A stretch of DNA of 64,000 nt from Anastrepha obliqua (taxonomy: Eukaryota; Arthropoda; Insecta; Diptera; Tephritidae). The stretch is from NCBI RefSeq assembly GCF_027943255.1, contig NC_072892.1:21971792-22035791 (forward strand). The letters run 5' to 3'. The position numbers and the translations under genes are program-made. Shown piece after piece: positions 42,420-53,717 of the stretch. Under the pieces are notes generated by a model. That model worked only from the letters and a program-made list of their open reading frames with translations. It was not told where the DNA came from and ran no database searches. Position 1 is the first letter of the stretch, and every line of letters starts with the position of its first letter.

Positions 42420-44300
42420 GAAATTTTTATGTGTTGCCACCTGTTTGTGTTGAAAAAAAATTCCGAAAATAGATATATCTATTACAAGATGGGTGTTATA
42501 TCACAGGCAAATATATTTAAGAAAAATTTATTCAAAAATAAATTTTTTTCGCAACCTTGCCATCTGAATTTTATTGCAGAAATAGCGATTTATCGCAAAT
42601 TTTATTTGAATATTACGATATAGGCATGAAATGAAAGGTGTTTAAATAAACTAACAAACAAAGGCATGCAAAAAAATATTTTTGTTTGGTGTTGCCACGT
42701 GGTTTTTATTGCGACAAAACAACTTCAGGCGCATTTCATAAGAATATATACTAAAATATAGATATCAGCTAAAATTAAAAAAAAAAATCTTAATAAAAAA
42801 TAATTTTAGCTGGTGTTGCCACGTGATTTTTATTGCAAATATATTAACTTAGGAAGCATTTCAGTTGAATAATTACTAAAACATGAATATCAGATGTATT
42901 GTTAACAATGGTTTAATTAAAATAAAATTTATCTGGTGTTGCCAGGTAATTATTTTTTTTTTGTTTTCAAGAATTGCTGCTTATGGTGCATTTCATTGAA
43001 ATAGGTACTAAAATGTGGATATCAGATGAAGCGTGTTAAAATAAAGGTTTAATAAAAATATTTTTACCTGTGTTGCCACTTTTTTAAATGCAAACAGAGT
43101 AATTAATGATGCCTTTAATTTAAATAGGTATTAAAATACAGATAGCAGAATAAGAATGTTAAAACAAAGGGGTATTAAAAATATTTGTATCTGATGTTGC
43201 TACGTATTTTTTTTTTAAGAATTTCTACTTAGTTTGGCGCATTTCATTTAAATAGGTACCAAAATATGGATATCAGAAGAAATGTTAAAAAAAATATGGC
43301 TCAATAAAAACTATTTTTATCTGGTGTTGCCACATGACTTTTATTGTAAGAATAACAACTTAAGACCCATTTCATTTAAATAGGTAGTAAAATGTGGATA
43401 TCAAATGAAGGGTTTTAAAATAAAGGTTTAATAAAAATATTTTATATGGTGTTACCACGTTGTTTTTATTGCAAAACTAGTGACTTATGATGCATTTCAT
43501 TTGAATAGGTACTAAAATCGGGATTTCAGATGAAGGTTGCTAAAAAAGGTTTAATAAAAAATGCTTTTAGTTGGTGTTGCCACGTGGTTTTTGTGCAAAA
43601 TGCGAACTTTAAACGCATTTTATCTGCATAGACACCAAAATCGGGATATCACATGAAATATTAACCAACAAAAATAGCAAATTTAGAAGAATTGATATTA
43701 AAATATGAACATCAGATGAAGGGTGCTAAAGAAAATGTAATAAAAAATAGTTTTAGTTAGTGTTGCCACGTGGTTTTTATGCAAAATGCGAACTTAAAAC
43801 GCTTTATATCTGAATAGACGCCAAAATCGGGATATCAGATGAAATATTAACAAACAAAATCGTTGAATAAAATATGTTTTTAGCAGGTCTTGCCACCTAA
43901 TCTATAATTTTTTGTTTGTTTTGTAAATCAGAAAACTATAATAATTGTAAAACACAACTCATATCAATGTAAAGGTGAATATAATTTTCATGCAATAGTA
44001 TTTTTTAATGGCGTTGCCATCTTATTTAAAAAAAAAATTTCAGTAGGGGTTGAGTATGGTTATAAATTAATAAATGATGAAAAAATAATACAGAATAGAT
44101 AATACAAAAAAAGGAGTAATAGAATTGAAACTATTTCTTATGGCGTTGCCACCTATCTCTTAGGACCACGTGGTAAATATTAGTACAGTTCGATTAAATA
44201 TTAGGGTGTGGGCATCGCTGAAATTACGGTTTAAAGCGTTCTAATTAAAAAGTTTTGTTTTTGTTTTCAATGCCGTTGCCACCTATTTATTAAATCAAAG
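42420..44300. repeat. satellite array, about 15 diverged units of about 125 bp
   Basis: The anchor GGTGTTGCCACGTG or a variant recurs at about 42434, 42557, 42692, 42816, 42939, 43073, 43197, 43327, 43452, 43577, 43763, 43890, 44014, 44146 and 44276. Spacing is 123-135 bp with one of 186 bp. Within units the order is TTGCCACGTGG, TTTTTATTGC, GCATTTCATTTGAATAGGTA, CTAAAATATGGATATCAGAT and AAGGTTTAATAAAAATA. Outer units are more diverged than the central ones. Four units keep CACGTG exactly at the anchor. No coding frame is shared across units. Confidence 0.92.
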
Positions 44301-44329
44301 CTTCGTCAATTTCTAAAAATTCCTCATTA

Positions 44330-44620
44330 AGGCTACGTCACCAAGATCCTTTAGGGTATCCCCTGCGTCGCAATCTTTGTGGGTTGCAGTCCTACGTCAT
44401 TCTACTTATGTCGGTCGCTGGGTTGCACAGTGTATGGCCAATCCATTTCCATTTTGGCTACCACATTTCAATGTTTATTGGGTATTGTCCACTTCAATCA
44501 AAAAGTTGTTCGTGCGAAATCCAGTTGTGGGGCTACCAGATATGGAAAATGGTTCTTAGACATCGGTTTGTTTGCAACTTCCGCGCCGCAAAAGTAAACA
44601 AATATAAATATTTAATAAGC
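44330..44620 (-). mobile_element. LINE C-terminal fragment
   Basis: The minus strand reads NIEMW, PKWKWIGHTLCNPATDISRM, then NPQRLRRRGYPKGSW with stops inside. This is like the last segment of LINE polyproteins (RKWKWIGHTLRK followed by RRRGRP). It is a short inactive fragment from a family not otherwise seen in the window. Confidence 0.65.
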
Positions 44621-44649
44621 GTATCGTTTGCCACTGTCTTGAAATGATT

Positions 44650-45680
44650 TCACAGATTCCAGAGTGGTTGTTTTTCAGTGCAGGTTAAGTCTACTCAAGA
44701 TTTACCAAAATATTCAATTGATGGCATAAGTCACTGTGTATGATGTTACAACAACTACAACAACACTGACTTTAGTGAGCGAACATCAGAGGTCTACCTA
44801 GGAAACATTTCCTCAGCCTCATTGTTACCAGCCTGATTTCTCCAGAAAAACAAATGTTGAGCATCGTTTTTCGCCAGTAATGAGAGGTAATCAGATGCAG
44901 TTACCATCATTTACTTTCATTATTCTTTATTTTTGCAGACTTTTCTTCACAGCTGATCTTCTTCTTCTCTTTTTGATTGACACGATAACCTCTTAAGCGA
45001 TTTTGGCCGACACTGTTGATTTAGCGGCTTCAAAAATAAATAGAAAGTATTGCGAATTAAGGCGAAAGTTGAAGCAAAAAACATTGAAAATTGAACTGAT
45101 GAAATTAAAATTGCTTTTAACTTCTTTAGACTACAAGGAAGTCACTTCAGTGAACTTTTGTTAGTCCCCTCGCACATACAGTTTTGCTCACTTAACTAAG
45201 TTAGTTAATTTTTTTACAGTAGTCACAATATTTTTCATGGTAAATAAATTTTAAATAAAATTTTAATTAATTTAATTTTTTATAAAAACATACTTCATTG
45301 TGTAACAAAATCCTTATGAATCAAAGTGGCACATTTTGTACAAAATTCCCCAAAAATTCATAAATTTCAAAAAATTGGTATTTAAATATCAAAAACCTGG
45401 TCATCAATTTCAAAAGTTGGTCATTAAATTTATTAATCGTAATTTTTAGAAAACTTCTAGCCATGCAGTTTCTTAGCGCATTCAATTTTATTATAATAAA
45501 GTGTAGTTTGAAGTCGCCCAAAAATGGCGTTGATTTTTTACATTTTTTTTTTCTTTTGTGTGTTTCTAAGTTGAGCATTGTCTTCCACGTGAAAGACTGC
45601 CGAATATGTAATTTATATAAAAGAATGTTTTAAATATATAAAGTGACTTATTCAGTAATACTTTATTCAGAGGTTTCATA
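44650..45680. other. unassigned AT-rich non-coding
   Basis: No gene recognised. At 45175-45230, CATACAGTTTTGCTCACTTA resembles a Tc1-type terminus but has no partner. Confidence 0.45.
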
Positions 45681-45682
45681 TA

Positions 45683-45904
45683 CAGTATACTCTCTCCTAA
45701 CGATCACCTCTCCAGACTACTCCCATAAGCGGAGACTTTTTTCAGTACATACCGCAAGCAAAGACTTAAGAATTTTTTTTAATGTTTTTCTCTTGAGCGA
45801 ACAACCCTCTCATAACATATTATTAACTTCGTCTTTTACACTTTTCTCATAAGCGCACACTTTTTTCAGTCCCTTGGCTGTGCGCTTAAGAGAAGAGTGC
45901 ACTG
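45683..45904. mobile_element. 222-bp Tigger/pogo-type MITE flanked by TA
   Basis: Left end CAGTATACTCTCTCCTAACG and reverse complement of the right end CAGTGCACTCTTCTCTTAAG share the pogo/Tigger layout CAGT, ACTCTC, TAA. TA lies on both sides (45681-45682 and 45905-45906). There is no coding capacity. Confidence 0.75.
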
Positions 45905-45906
45905 TA

Positions 45907-47185
45907 TTTCCTTACACATTTCTTGCGTTTGCCTGGTGGATATACCACAAGTAGTTAACATAAAACCAACTAATTCAATTGAACAAGTAATGTAAGCCCT
46001 TTTGGCTAGACAAATAATGCGACTTTAAGATTTCTTACGAGTAGCGGGAATTCCTATGATTCATCAACAATAAAAGCCCGCCAACAAATGAATCAACTGA
46101 CAGCCACACAACAGACACACCCACAAAAAATTATTACTTGTGACAGACAAACACCTAACTTCCATACATACAGCGCGGGCATGTGTGCGTGCAAGGCCAT
46201 AAATCTAGATTTTATAAGCTCGCTTAAGAGATCTGCATATTGAAGCGGCACTCGCGTGTGTGTTGTAAATCGCTTGTCGGCAAATTGAAATCAAATTAAA
46301 ATGCAAATGAACGCCACAACGCCTTGATTAGAGTGCCTTTATGTGTATGCACTGCGCGCAAGACAGTTTTCTAATAGTTGAAAATTCGCGCGAATGCAAA
46401 AACAAAACCCTTCGATTTTTTGTTCACTTTTGCCCCCTGTTTAGTAAATTTCGCGCTTCTCATTTTGTTTATAAGTTCTGCGTACTTGGTTGGCGGTGGT
46501 GCGCCATTGCTTATTCTTTGTTTTGCAACCATTTGTTTAAGCAAGCGAAACATTAATTGTTTGATAGAATTTACGAGTTTCGTATTTGAAATGCAAAGGA
46601 GTTGAAATTTTATTAATCAGACGGTACTAAAATCTCAGAGTGGGGATCGGAAAAGAAAAGTGGCTCTGGCTGCGAAAACAGCAAAGTAAAAGAGGGTTGA
46701 AATTATAAATGTTGCTGACTAGAAAATGAGTAATTAAATATAACGTGGGGTATGATTTGGAGGCTTTTCTTTCGTATCAAAAATTGTAAAGAAGAAATAA
46801 AACAATATGTAAATAAGGAATTAATAAAATCGTGAAATGCAATGCACAAAACAAATAAAATGAAGGATTTTTTCGCTAAGATTCAAAGCATCGAATTCTC
46901 ATGTAAAATCAGACACCGCGGCAAGTCCGAAAATCCATATACCTACATTTATTTCTCTCTTGAAATTAATCTCAATAAATTATTATTATTAATTTTCTCC
47001 CTGGTACTCCTATCGAAGCAGAGGGCGTCAAGGGTCACAGGGCGTTTCCGTGAGGAGTTGCTGGCCTCCCATCGAACGCGTTGCCAGGCGGCGGATCGGG
47101 GGATGTCCTGTATGCTCGTATATGCGCGGCAGGTAGGAAATAAAGTACCACCAATAAATCTCAAGATAAGAGAGAGAAGGTAAAG
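45907..47185. other. apparently single-copy non-coding DNA
   Basis: No element or gene recognised. Frames of 60-113 codons on both strands (46341-46605, 46842-47224) lack domains. Confidence 0.5.
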
Positions 47186-47187
47186 GT

Positions 47188-47960
47188 AGGTAGGTAGCTC
47201 AAATGGTTGAAGTGCCAGTCTCAATTAGCACACCTCAAGTAGCACTGAAGCACCGTTTTGATATCAATATGAGACATCCAACAGGCGGATATCTACAACC
47301 AGCCAGAGCTGTTGATGTAGTGGAGCAGATTGATGCGATTTAAGTTGGCGCACTGACACAGGCTGTCGAAGAAAGGAGCACACAGTGATCTTAATCGTCT
47401 AGCTGCCAAATCCGGACATTTACAGAGAAAATGCTCAATGAGCTCCTTCTCTGAAAGGTCCCCACAGCTTCTGCAATGGTGGTTAAATGGTAACGCTAGC
47501 TTTTCCGCGTGTGTGCCGATCGTCCAGTGACCGGCTATGAGTTTGGAAATTGCGTGGCGAGGAGTCCAAAGAACTTTCTGAGTCCTCCATATATTGTGCT
47601 GGGGCCAAAGGGTTTTCGAAATAGCACATGAATAAATAGAGCTCCATTTTCTCTGCGCTTTCCTGAGAAATAGTTTGTGCAGTTTCCCTTTAACAACTGT
47701 CAGGGGGATGCCAATGACCGGGTAGGAGGTCTCTGAGGCCAATTCAGTCCCCTTCCTGGCAAGCTGATCAGCAATCTCTCTGCTCCTATGTCCTGGAACC
47801 TAGATCAGATAAATGTTGCCTGCGCACCCAAGAGATTTGATCTCCTCCTTACAGGAGTTTACTAGTTTTCGTTCTGCACCGTGGCGTCGTCACAGCCTTG
47901 ATCGCGGCTTGATTATCGGTGAAAATGTTCTGTTAAGGTGCAGGACGAAGAAGCCATTTT
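47188..47960 (-). mobile_element. family A LINE, RNase H remnant and C-terminus
   Basis: The minus strand starts with IFTDNQAAIKAVTTPRCRTK near 47910-47850 (third-acid region of RNase H). A damaged WVPGHRN-like segment follows, and then the open frame 47742-47293 (ISKLIAGHWTIGTHAEKLAL, CRSCGDLSEKELIEHFLCKC, then LHYINSSGWL stop). TAGG repeats at 47189-47200 form the tail on the opposite strand. Broken upstream by frameshifts. Confidence 0.85.
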
Positions 47961-48264
47961 GTTTCCCATTAACGAAGAGAATACCGTTCGGATCTCTATA
48001 GAAAGTGCAATTTAAATGAAAAAACTCGTATTTCCTAATTTCATTTATTAATAATTTTTTATCCATCCTTTATCATTTTCTGTGTACGCAGCTACACATC
48101 TTCCTACCTGTGTACGCGACTAACTGGAAATACTTTCTCGACTTGACACATCTCAGACATACCTGAAAGTAAAGAAAAAAGTGAAGGTTATTAAAAAAAA
48201 AAACACTTAGAAAAAAATATTATACAAAAACAAATTTATGCATTTCTTACATTCTAGCATATAG
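47961..48264. other. unassigned
   Basis: No recognised motif. Confidence 0.45.
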
Positions 48265-48498
48265 TACAAGGTGGCGCAAAATTAATCACCCTTTCGGAAG
48301 ATTTATAATTTTACAAATGGCGTTGAACGTCAATCATTTTTGAAACTTGTGAACCAGACTGCAGTACAGAAACAGACAAACAAAACAAAAAAAACAAAAA
48401 AATAGAAATAATAAATAAAAATAATATAAGATTTCTTTCCACTTTTCTTTTTTTTCGAAGCTCGTTTGAAAAGTGTCTGCAAAGTCAGATATATGGCA

Positions 48499-49535
48499 CT
48501 ACTGCCACATACCGAGTTTATGTTTAGTTAGTAGCCTCTCTTGGAAGAACACTTCCCAAGTTTCAGCCAGGTCGGTATATTTCTTTGGGTTTGACATTCG
48601 TTTGAATCGAGGAAGTGGTTGTTGTTGGAGCAGTAACTTTGCCCTGTCAGTGTAGTGCGAACACCGGTCGTCTTCGTCTAGCTCATCTAACGGTAGGCCC
48701 AGGAGACTTACTCTATCGACAGGTTGAGGAAGCTGGAGTTCTTCGACTGCAATAGGTGGTTGGACTCCGATGACACCATTCGGAGGTTGGGAGCTTAAGA
48801 AGGTGGTAAGGGTCATCCGATAAATGTCGTTGATTGTCTGTCTATACACTGTCGAATCCAGTAGTCGTTGGCCTGTTTTGTCCTGGATTTCGTCCGTGTA
48901 ATTAAGGAGGTGTCTCCTGGCATGCCTGGGAGGCGGCTCAAGCTCAAGCAGGTGTTCGCATGGGTGAGAACCGCGGTAACACCCTAACAGGAACTGCTTG
49001 CTGAGCAGTTTATTACGCTCCTTCACAGGTAGCATATGGGCGAATCACTGGTTCCAGACGACCAGACAGGCGCAGCATAGTTTAGAACCGGCCGGCCTAT
49101 TGCCTTGAAAGTCGATAGCAACATTTCTTTGTCTTTGCCCCAAGTGCTGCCAGCAAACGATTGGAGGTGCTTCTTGCGATTCTGGACTTTAGTGGCAATA
49201 GCGGTTGTGTGCGCTGAGAAGGAGAGCAAACTGTCGAAGGTAACTCCCAATATTCTGGGGGGTGTGTCATCGACTTTCACCCTAAGTTGCAGGTCATCAA
49301 TGTCATTGCCCGACGCCATTATCGTGCAGTCGTCGGCGTAGGAGACCAGAGAGACTCCCTCTATCTGGGTGGGGGAGTTTCGAGACATAGAAGTTAAAAA
49401 GCAAGGATGAAAGGACACCACCCTGCAGAACTACTTGCTTGTTTTCCTCTGTTTTGAGATTTGGTCTCGAAATAGCACCGAAAAATGACGACCACTCAGG
49501 TAGTTCGCCGTCCACCTCTTCAGCCCTGGCGGGTC
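48499..49535 (-). pseudogene. Jockey-like LINE reverse transcriptase fragment inside the TIR pair
   Basis: The minus strand from 49515 reads QVVLQGGVLSSLLFNFYVSK (the motif before the active site). After a frameshift it reads GVSLVSYADDCTIMASGNDI, with the catalytic YADD kept. It then jumps to VKVDDTPPRILGVTFDSLLS, GSTWGKDKEMLLSTFKAIGR and PVLNYAAPVWS, and stops near 49023. From 49035 the frame 49035-48499 continues as LPVKERNKLLSKQFLLGCYR and PPPRHARRHLLNYTDE. About 40 residues after the active site are missing and the last 80 residues no longer resemble the family. It is dead but comparatively young by frame retention. Confidence 0.8.
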
Positions 49536-49559
49536 AGATGTTTCGTAAAGTGAGTGATT

Positions 49560-49800
49560 CACCTTTTCCATCACAACAATTAATGGAAATAGAGTCCCAG
49601 CTCCTTTCACATCCCCCTATTCTCCAGACTGGGAACACTCAGACTACTTTTTGTTCGCCAATTTGAAGAAATGGCTAGCGGAAAAAATATTTTATTCAAA
49701 CGAGGAGGTAATTGCAGAATCGAATGGCTCTTTTCAAATTTGAACAAATCCTATTATTCAGAAGGGATCTGTATAAGCTTAAAAGGAGACTATGACGAAA
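49560..49800 (+). pseudogene. mariner transposase C-terminal fragment
   Basis: In shifting plus frames the sequence reads PYSPDWEHSDYFLFANLKKW, then LAEKIFYSNEEVIAESNGSF, then a degenerate tail. This is the third-Asp region (SPDLAPSDYFLF in intact relatives; the final Asp is kept) and C-terminus of a mariner. The first two catalytic positions are absent, replaced by the LINE at the left. Confidence 0.75.
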
Positions 49801-49935
49801 AATAAAAGAGGTCTGCCTCAAACAATTACTTATGAGTAATTTTTATATTTGCACGAAATTTTCAAACGACCCTCGTATTTAGAAAAAAAGTTATTCAAAC
49901 AGAAGAGTGTATGACTAATTTTGCGTCACTTTGTA

Positions 49936-50944
49936 ATATTTGGACTGGCATTTGTCTCTCTCACTTTTCACAAGCCAGCCTTCGCACGTAATTCGTCACA
50001 ACAAACTCTCCTCCTCACTGCAAATTCTATGTAATAACAAATTGCCGTCTGACATGTCAAACGAAATAGCCATAAACTGATGAGCTGGTTAACAGACGAA
50101 TAACTAAATAGCAAATGAAAAAACAAATGCATAGCAACTGGGTGGTGAGGATGCAGTGGCAGGCAGTCGTAATGAACTTTGCTCTGCCCTGTGGCCTGCG
50201 CAATGCAGCAAGTCAGCAAATATTTACGACGAAGACGAATGAGTCAATAACAACTTTGGTGAGTGATTGGAGAACGACAATAACTGATTCCGAATGCAGT
50301 CTGTGGGTTTAATAGCTAAGCCGTTATGGGCTAATTGGCTAATTGGCGGGTCAGTGGATGTGTTTGGTTGCTGGAGATGGATGTTTGCATTGTTCTATGC
50401 AAAATTTCAGATTCTGAAGCACGAAATTTTCATTGAAGTAGGGGCAAATAAATAAGGGATGCACAACCGGAATTTCGGAAACGAGTACAAATATTAGCTT
50501 TTCAGCGACTAACAGTGTCCTTTGCTCAGTTTACATTTGAACTTAATACTAACGGTATTTCATATTTCCATTATCTGTGCACGTCACTAATTCACTCACA
50601 AATTTCGGGGTGTCCAAAAATCTTGTTTGCAGCTGAAAGTTACCTTACGTAAAGGATGAAACTCTGCTTGATCAGTGAAAGTCAATGAAAAAGTAAAAAG
50701 GTCAATGAAGCAAAAAAAACTTTGGATGTAACGACGCATGAAAAATCAAAGCATTTCTTGGGTACTAAAAATCCATCAACAAAAACTTTTGATTGCTGGT
50801 TTGGTAGCGAGCTCTTCAGAGGGGCAACAATATGACCAAACCGAGGAGGGTGCAAAGGCCTGCATGTATTGGCTTTACCGAAGCATGTAGAGCTTGCCCC
50901 TGTGCTGTCCTGAATGACACACTCGTTTTTATGTTTACCTGCTT
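49936..50944. other. apparently single-copy non-coding DNA
   Basis: No element or gene recognised; the open frames of 65-95 codons lack domains. Confidence 0.5.
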
Positions 50945-51779
50945 TTACGTTATTTCCATCGCTGCACAAAGTGCAATCAGGTTATAGGAGGTTGGCCTCA
51001 GGAGGCAATCTCTTAAGGGGCATGGTAGCATTTTCGGGCAGTTAACAATGTATTTCTCTGCATTTCGTACAGATCTCTCTATCCGCAAACTGGAGTTTGA
51101 GGGTCTTGCCAGGACAATCTTTCCAAGTAGGCACGACTGGAACGAGGAGAAAATCGGCACCGAAGCTGGTAGATAATAACATAACGAGGAAGATAATAAC
51201 ATTTTTTCCTATAGTCAAGCAGCAATCAGGGCTCCAACGACGCCTTGGTGCAGTCAACTCCTGTAAGCCTGTAAGGAAGAGATCAAATCTGCAAGTAACA
51301 TTTCTCTGATCCGGTTTCCAGGGCATAGGAAATGAAATTGCTGATAAGTCGCCCAGGAACGGGACTAAATTGGTATCAGAGAACTTCTACCCGATCATCG
51401 GCACTCCCTGACTGTTTTTAAAGGGGAAAAGGCACAACTTAATTCTGAGGAAAGCGCAGAAAAGTTGGAGCTCCATTTCTTCATGAGCTGTTTCGAAAAC
51501 CCTTTGGCCCTCAGTACAATAGACGAAGGACTCAGAAAGTCCTGGGAACTCCGCGCCATTCAATTTCCAAATTCGTAGCTGTGTTTATCGGTCATTGGAC
51601 GATCGGTACGCACGAGGAAAAACTAAGTTTACCATTTAAACTCCATTGCAGAAGCTATGGAACTTTTCAGAGAATGTCACTGGGTGCTTCTTTCTTCGAC
51701 AGCCTGTGGCAGTGCGCCAACCTTAATTCCATCAATCTTCACCATTATGTCAATAATTTTGGCTGGCTGCATATATCGG
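50945..51779 (+). mobile_element. family A LINE (plus strand), RNase H remnant and C-terminus
   Basis: 51000-51130 is the reverse complement of 18720-18890 with high similarity. Downstream the plus strand has YSQAAIRAPTTPWCSQLL (51216), then FPGHRK and NEIADKSPRNGTKL (RNase H end, near 51310), and then FIGHWTIGTHEEKLSLPFKL in the frame 51581-52006. The usual C-terminal cysteine motif is partly deleted (CRSYGTFQRMS). The family end LHHYVNNFGWL is read at about 51735-51770, where the stop present in other copies is missing. Confidence 0.8.
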
Positions 51780-52035
51780 CGCAGCTTGCCATAGATTGGA
51801 TTTATGAATCGATTTATTACGATATTCGAGCCACCATTGATGACCAGATTTATTGGCCAAAGGTAGTAAAAAATCGGACTGATCGAATCGACCATGTAAC
51901 TCGTAGCCGCGACGAACGTATGCCGGATATCATATTTTTTGTTTATTTATTACTTATTTATTTATTTCGAAAAATAAATTCCATGAAATTATCTCCCAGA
52001 TTATAATAAAAAAAATGCATGCCAAAAATATTTCT
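51780..52035 (+). mobile_element. Tc1/mariner-superfamily transposase C-terminal fragment, in frame with the LINE
   Basis: Continuing the same frame: SAQLAIDWIYESIYYDIRAT, then VVKNRTDRIDHVTRSRDERM and PDIIF. Homologous to 39625-39785 (minus) and 8810-8890. No catalytic part. The join to the LINE C-terminus is seamless at the reading-frame level, probably by chance. Confidence 0.6.
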
Positions 52036-52265
52036 ATTTTATTCTATTTCTCTTCTATTCCGAGAATCCGCATATTAAATTCGCTCCAGGCGCAATGGAT
52101 TGTTGAATTAATTGTTCTATTTTGTTTTTTTTTTGTGTGAATAAAAGTTTGCAATACGGACTTGAATTCCAAAAATTCTCAACTATTGGAAAAGTGACTC
52201 TGAACGGGACATACTAATAATGCATCAATCCAAATAGCACAAATTTGTCCATTCAATAACGCTAA
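52036..52265. other. unassigned, left flank of Helitron
   Basis: No motif; ends with A at 52265, the 5' half of the Helitron insertion site. Confidence 0.5.
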
Positions 52266-53717
52266 TCTATACTAATATTATAAAGAGGAAAACTTTGTTT
52301 GTTTGTTTGTTTGTTTGTAACGAATAGGCTCAAAAACTACTGGACCGATTTTAAAAATTCTTTCACCATTCGAAAACTACATTATCCAAGAGTAACATGG
52401 ATTACATTTTATTTTGGAAAAAAATAGGGTTCCGTAAGATATTTGGATTTTTCGGACACAAACTGAAAAAAATCTTATATATAAAATAAAGTCAACTTTT
52501 TGTGTGTGTTCGCTAAACGGCCGTGTCTGCACCGAATTAAACCAAACTTACACACATTGCTAAGAAGGTATTGAAGATGGTTTTCGTATAGTTTGGATAC
52601 CTATTGGTGGATAGGGCTCGAGATATAGGTCAAAACGTGGACCCGGGTAACCTTCGGATGTGTATGTACAATATGGGTATCAAATGGAAGCTGTTGGTGA
52701 ATGCTTTAGTTCAGAGTATTTCCATCCGCTCCGTGACTGGGGTCTCGAGATATAGGCCAAACGTGGACCCGGGTAACCTTTGGTTGTGTATGTACAATAT
52801 GGGTATCAAATGAAAGCTGTTGATAAGTGCTTTAATACGGGGTAATTTTCATACCTATTGATGAAATATATGCCAAAACGTGGACCCTAGAATGTGTTTG
52901 TACAATATGGATATCAAATGAAACCTGTTGATAAGTGCTTTAATACGGGGTAATTTTCATACCTATTGATGACTAGGGTCTCGAAATGTATGCCAAAACG
53001 TGGACCCGACGTGTCTTTGCACCGAATTAAACCAAACTTACACACATTGTTAAGTAAGTATTGAAAATGGGTTTCGTAAAGTTTGGTTGTAATTCGGAGC
53101 ACTGGCAACGGGTACAGTGTTCTTTTGAACCAGCCATAATGTCGCTTACTTTTTTAACGCTTGGGGCGGAACTGAACTGTCAAATTGACAGTGTGAGTTA
53201 CAATGTGTCAATATTTCTTTCTGATTTGGATGCCATAAGGAAAAAACGTAAGTGCAACATGTAAAAATTGTTTGTGAATTTTTTTGGAGTGGATTTTGGA
53301 ACAGTGAATAATTTCTTACGAAATTTGAGAATTTAATGTGAAATCCGAATAAAATTATGTGTTCGTGGAAAAAACAATTTTTTTCGGTTTTTTTTTTTAA
53401 TATAGAAGGATAATGGTTAAAAAAGCTCCAATGCTTAATAAAACATATAAATTGAAACGAAAAATGCATGGATGATCAGGAAAAAAGACGATTGTTTATT
53501 CATATGCGTTGATTTGAAATTTAAAAACAATCTTCCTTTTTCCTGATTTTCAATTTATATTTACTCAAAAACAAATAGAAAAACAAAAAATATTGTTTAT
53601 GCCAAAGCGCTTGAATAAAGAATAAAGAAATAAATAATATGAAAACCATATATTTTCTGTTCTAAACCATATCTATTCTATTTTAGTGTGCCCAGCGAAG
53701 GGGGCCGGGTTTGCTAG
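52266..53717 (+). mobile_element. non-autonomous Helitron, complete ends
   Basis: Starts TCTATACTAATATTATAAAG and ends GTTTGCTAG. It sits exactly between A (52265) and T (53718), as Helitrons do. Some eight bases ahead of CTAG is a short GC stem (GCCC, loop AGCGAAGG, GGGC), the usual 3' terminator hairpin. The start continues into GTTTGTTTGTTTGTTTG, common in insect Helitrons. There is no Rep or helicase frame, so it depended on a partner element for rolling-circle-type transposition. It contains direct repeats and a tandem array (52600-52990). Confidence 0.88.
52600..52995 (+). repeat. tandem repeat inside the Helitron, about 3.3 units of 110-127 bp
   Basis: The anchor AAACGTGGACCC recurs at about 52635, 52759, 52876 and 52997. 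Each unit has GTACAATATGGGTATCAAAT or a close variant and ends near TAATTTTCATACCTATTGAT. The array is bracketed by a second direct repeat (GCACCGAATTAAACCAAACT) at 52529 and 53020. Confidence 0.85.

Larger units (their letters stand above)
48267..49933. mobile_element. TIR-bounded mariner-type element holding a LINE fragment
   Basis: The left end CAAGGTGGCGCAAAATTAAT and the reverse complement of the right end CAAAGTGACGCAAAATTAGT match over about 25 bases, with TA on both sides (48265-48266 and 49934-49935). The first 100 bases match the reversed MITE at 23770-23967. Inside are a minus-strand LINE (48499-49535) and the C-terminus of a plus-strand mariner transposase (49580-49800). Confidence 0.7.

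Noticed and set aside
42420..44300. CRISPR-like array, because of regular spacing
   Set aside because: Units are diverged along their entire length, with no constant repeat and unique spacer structure, and the sequence is eukaryotic.
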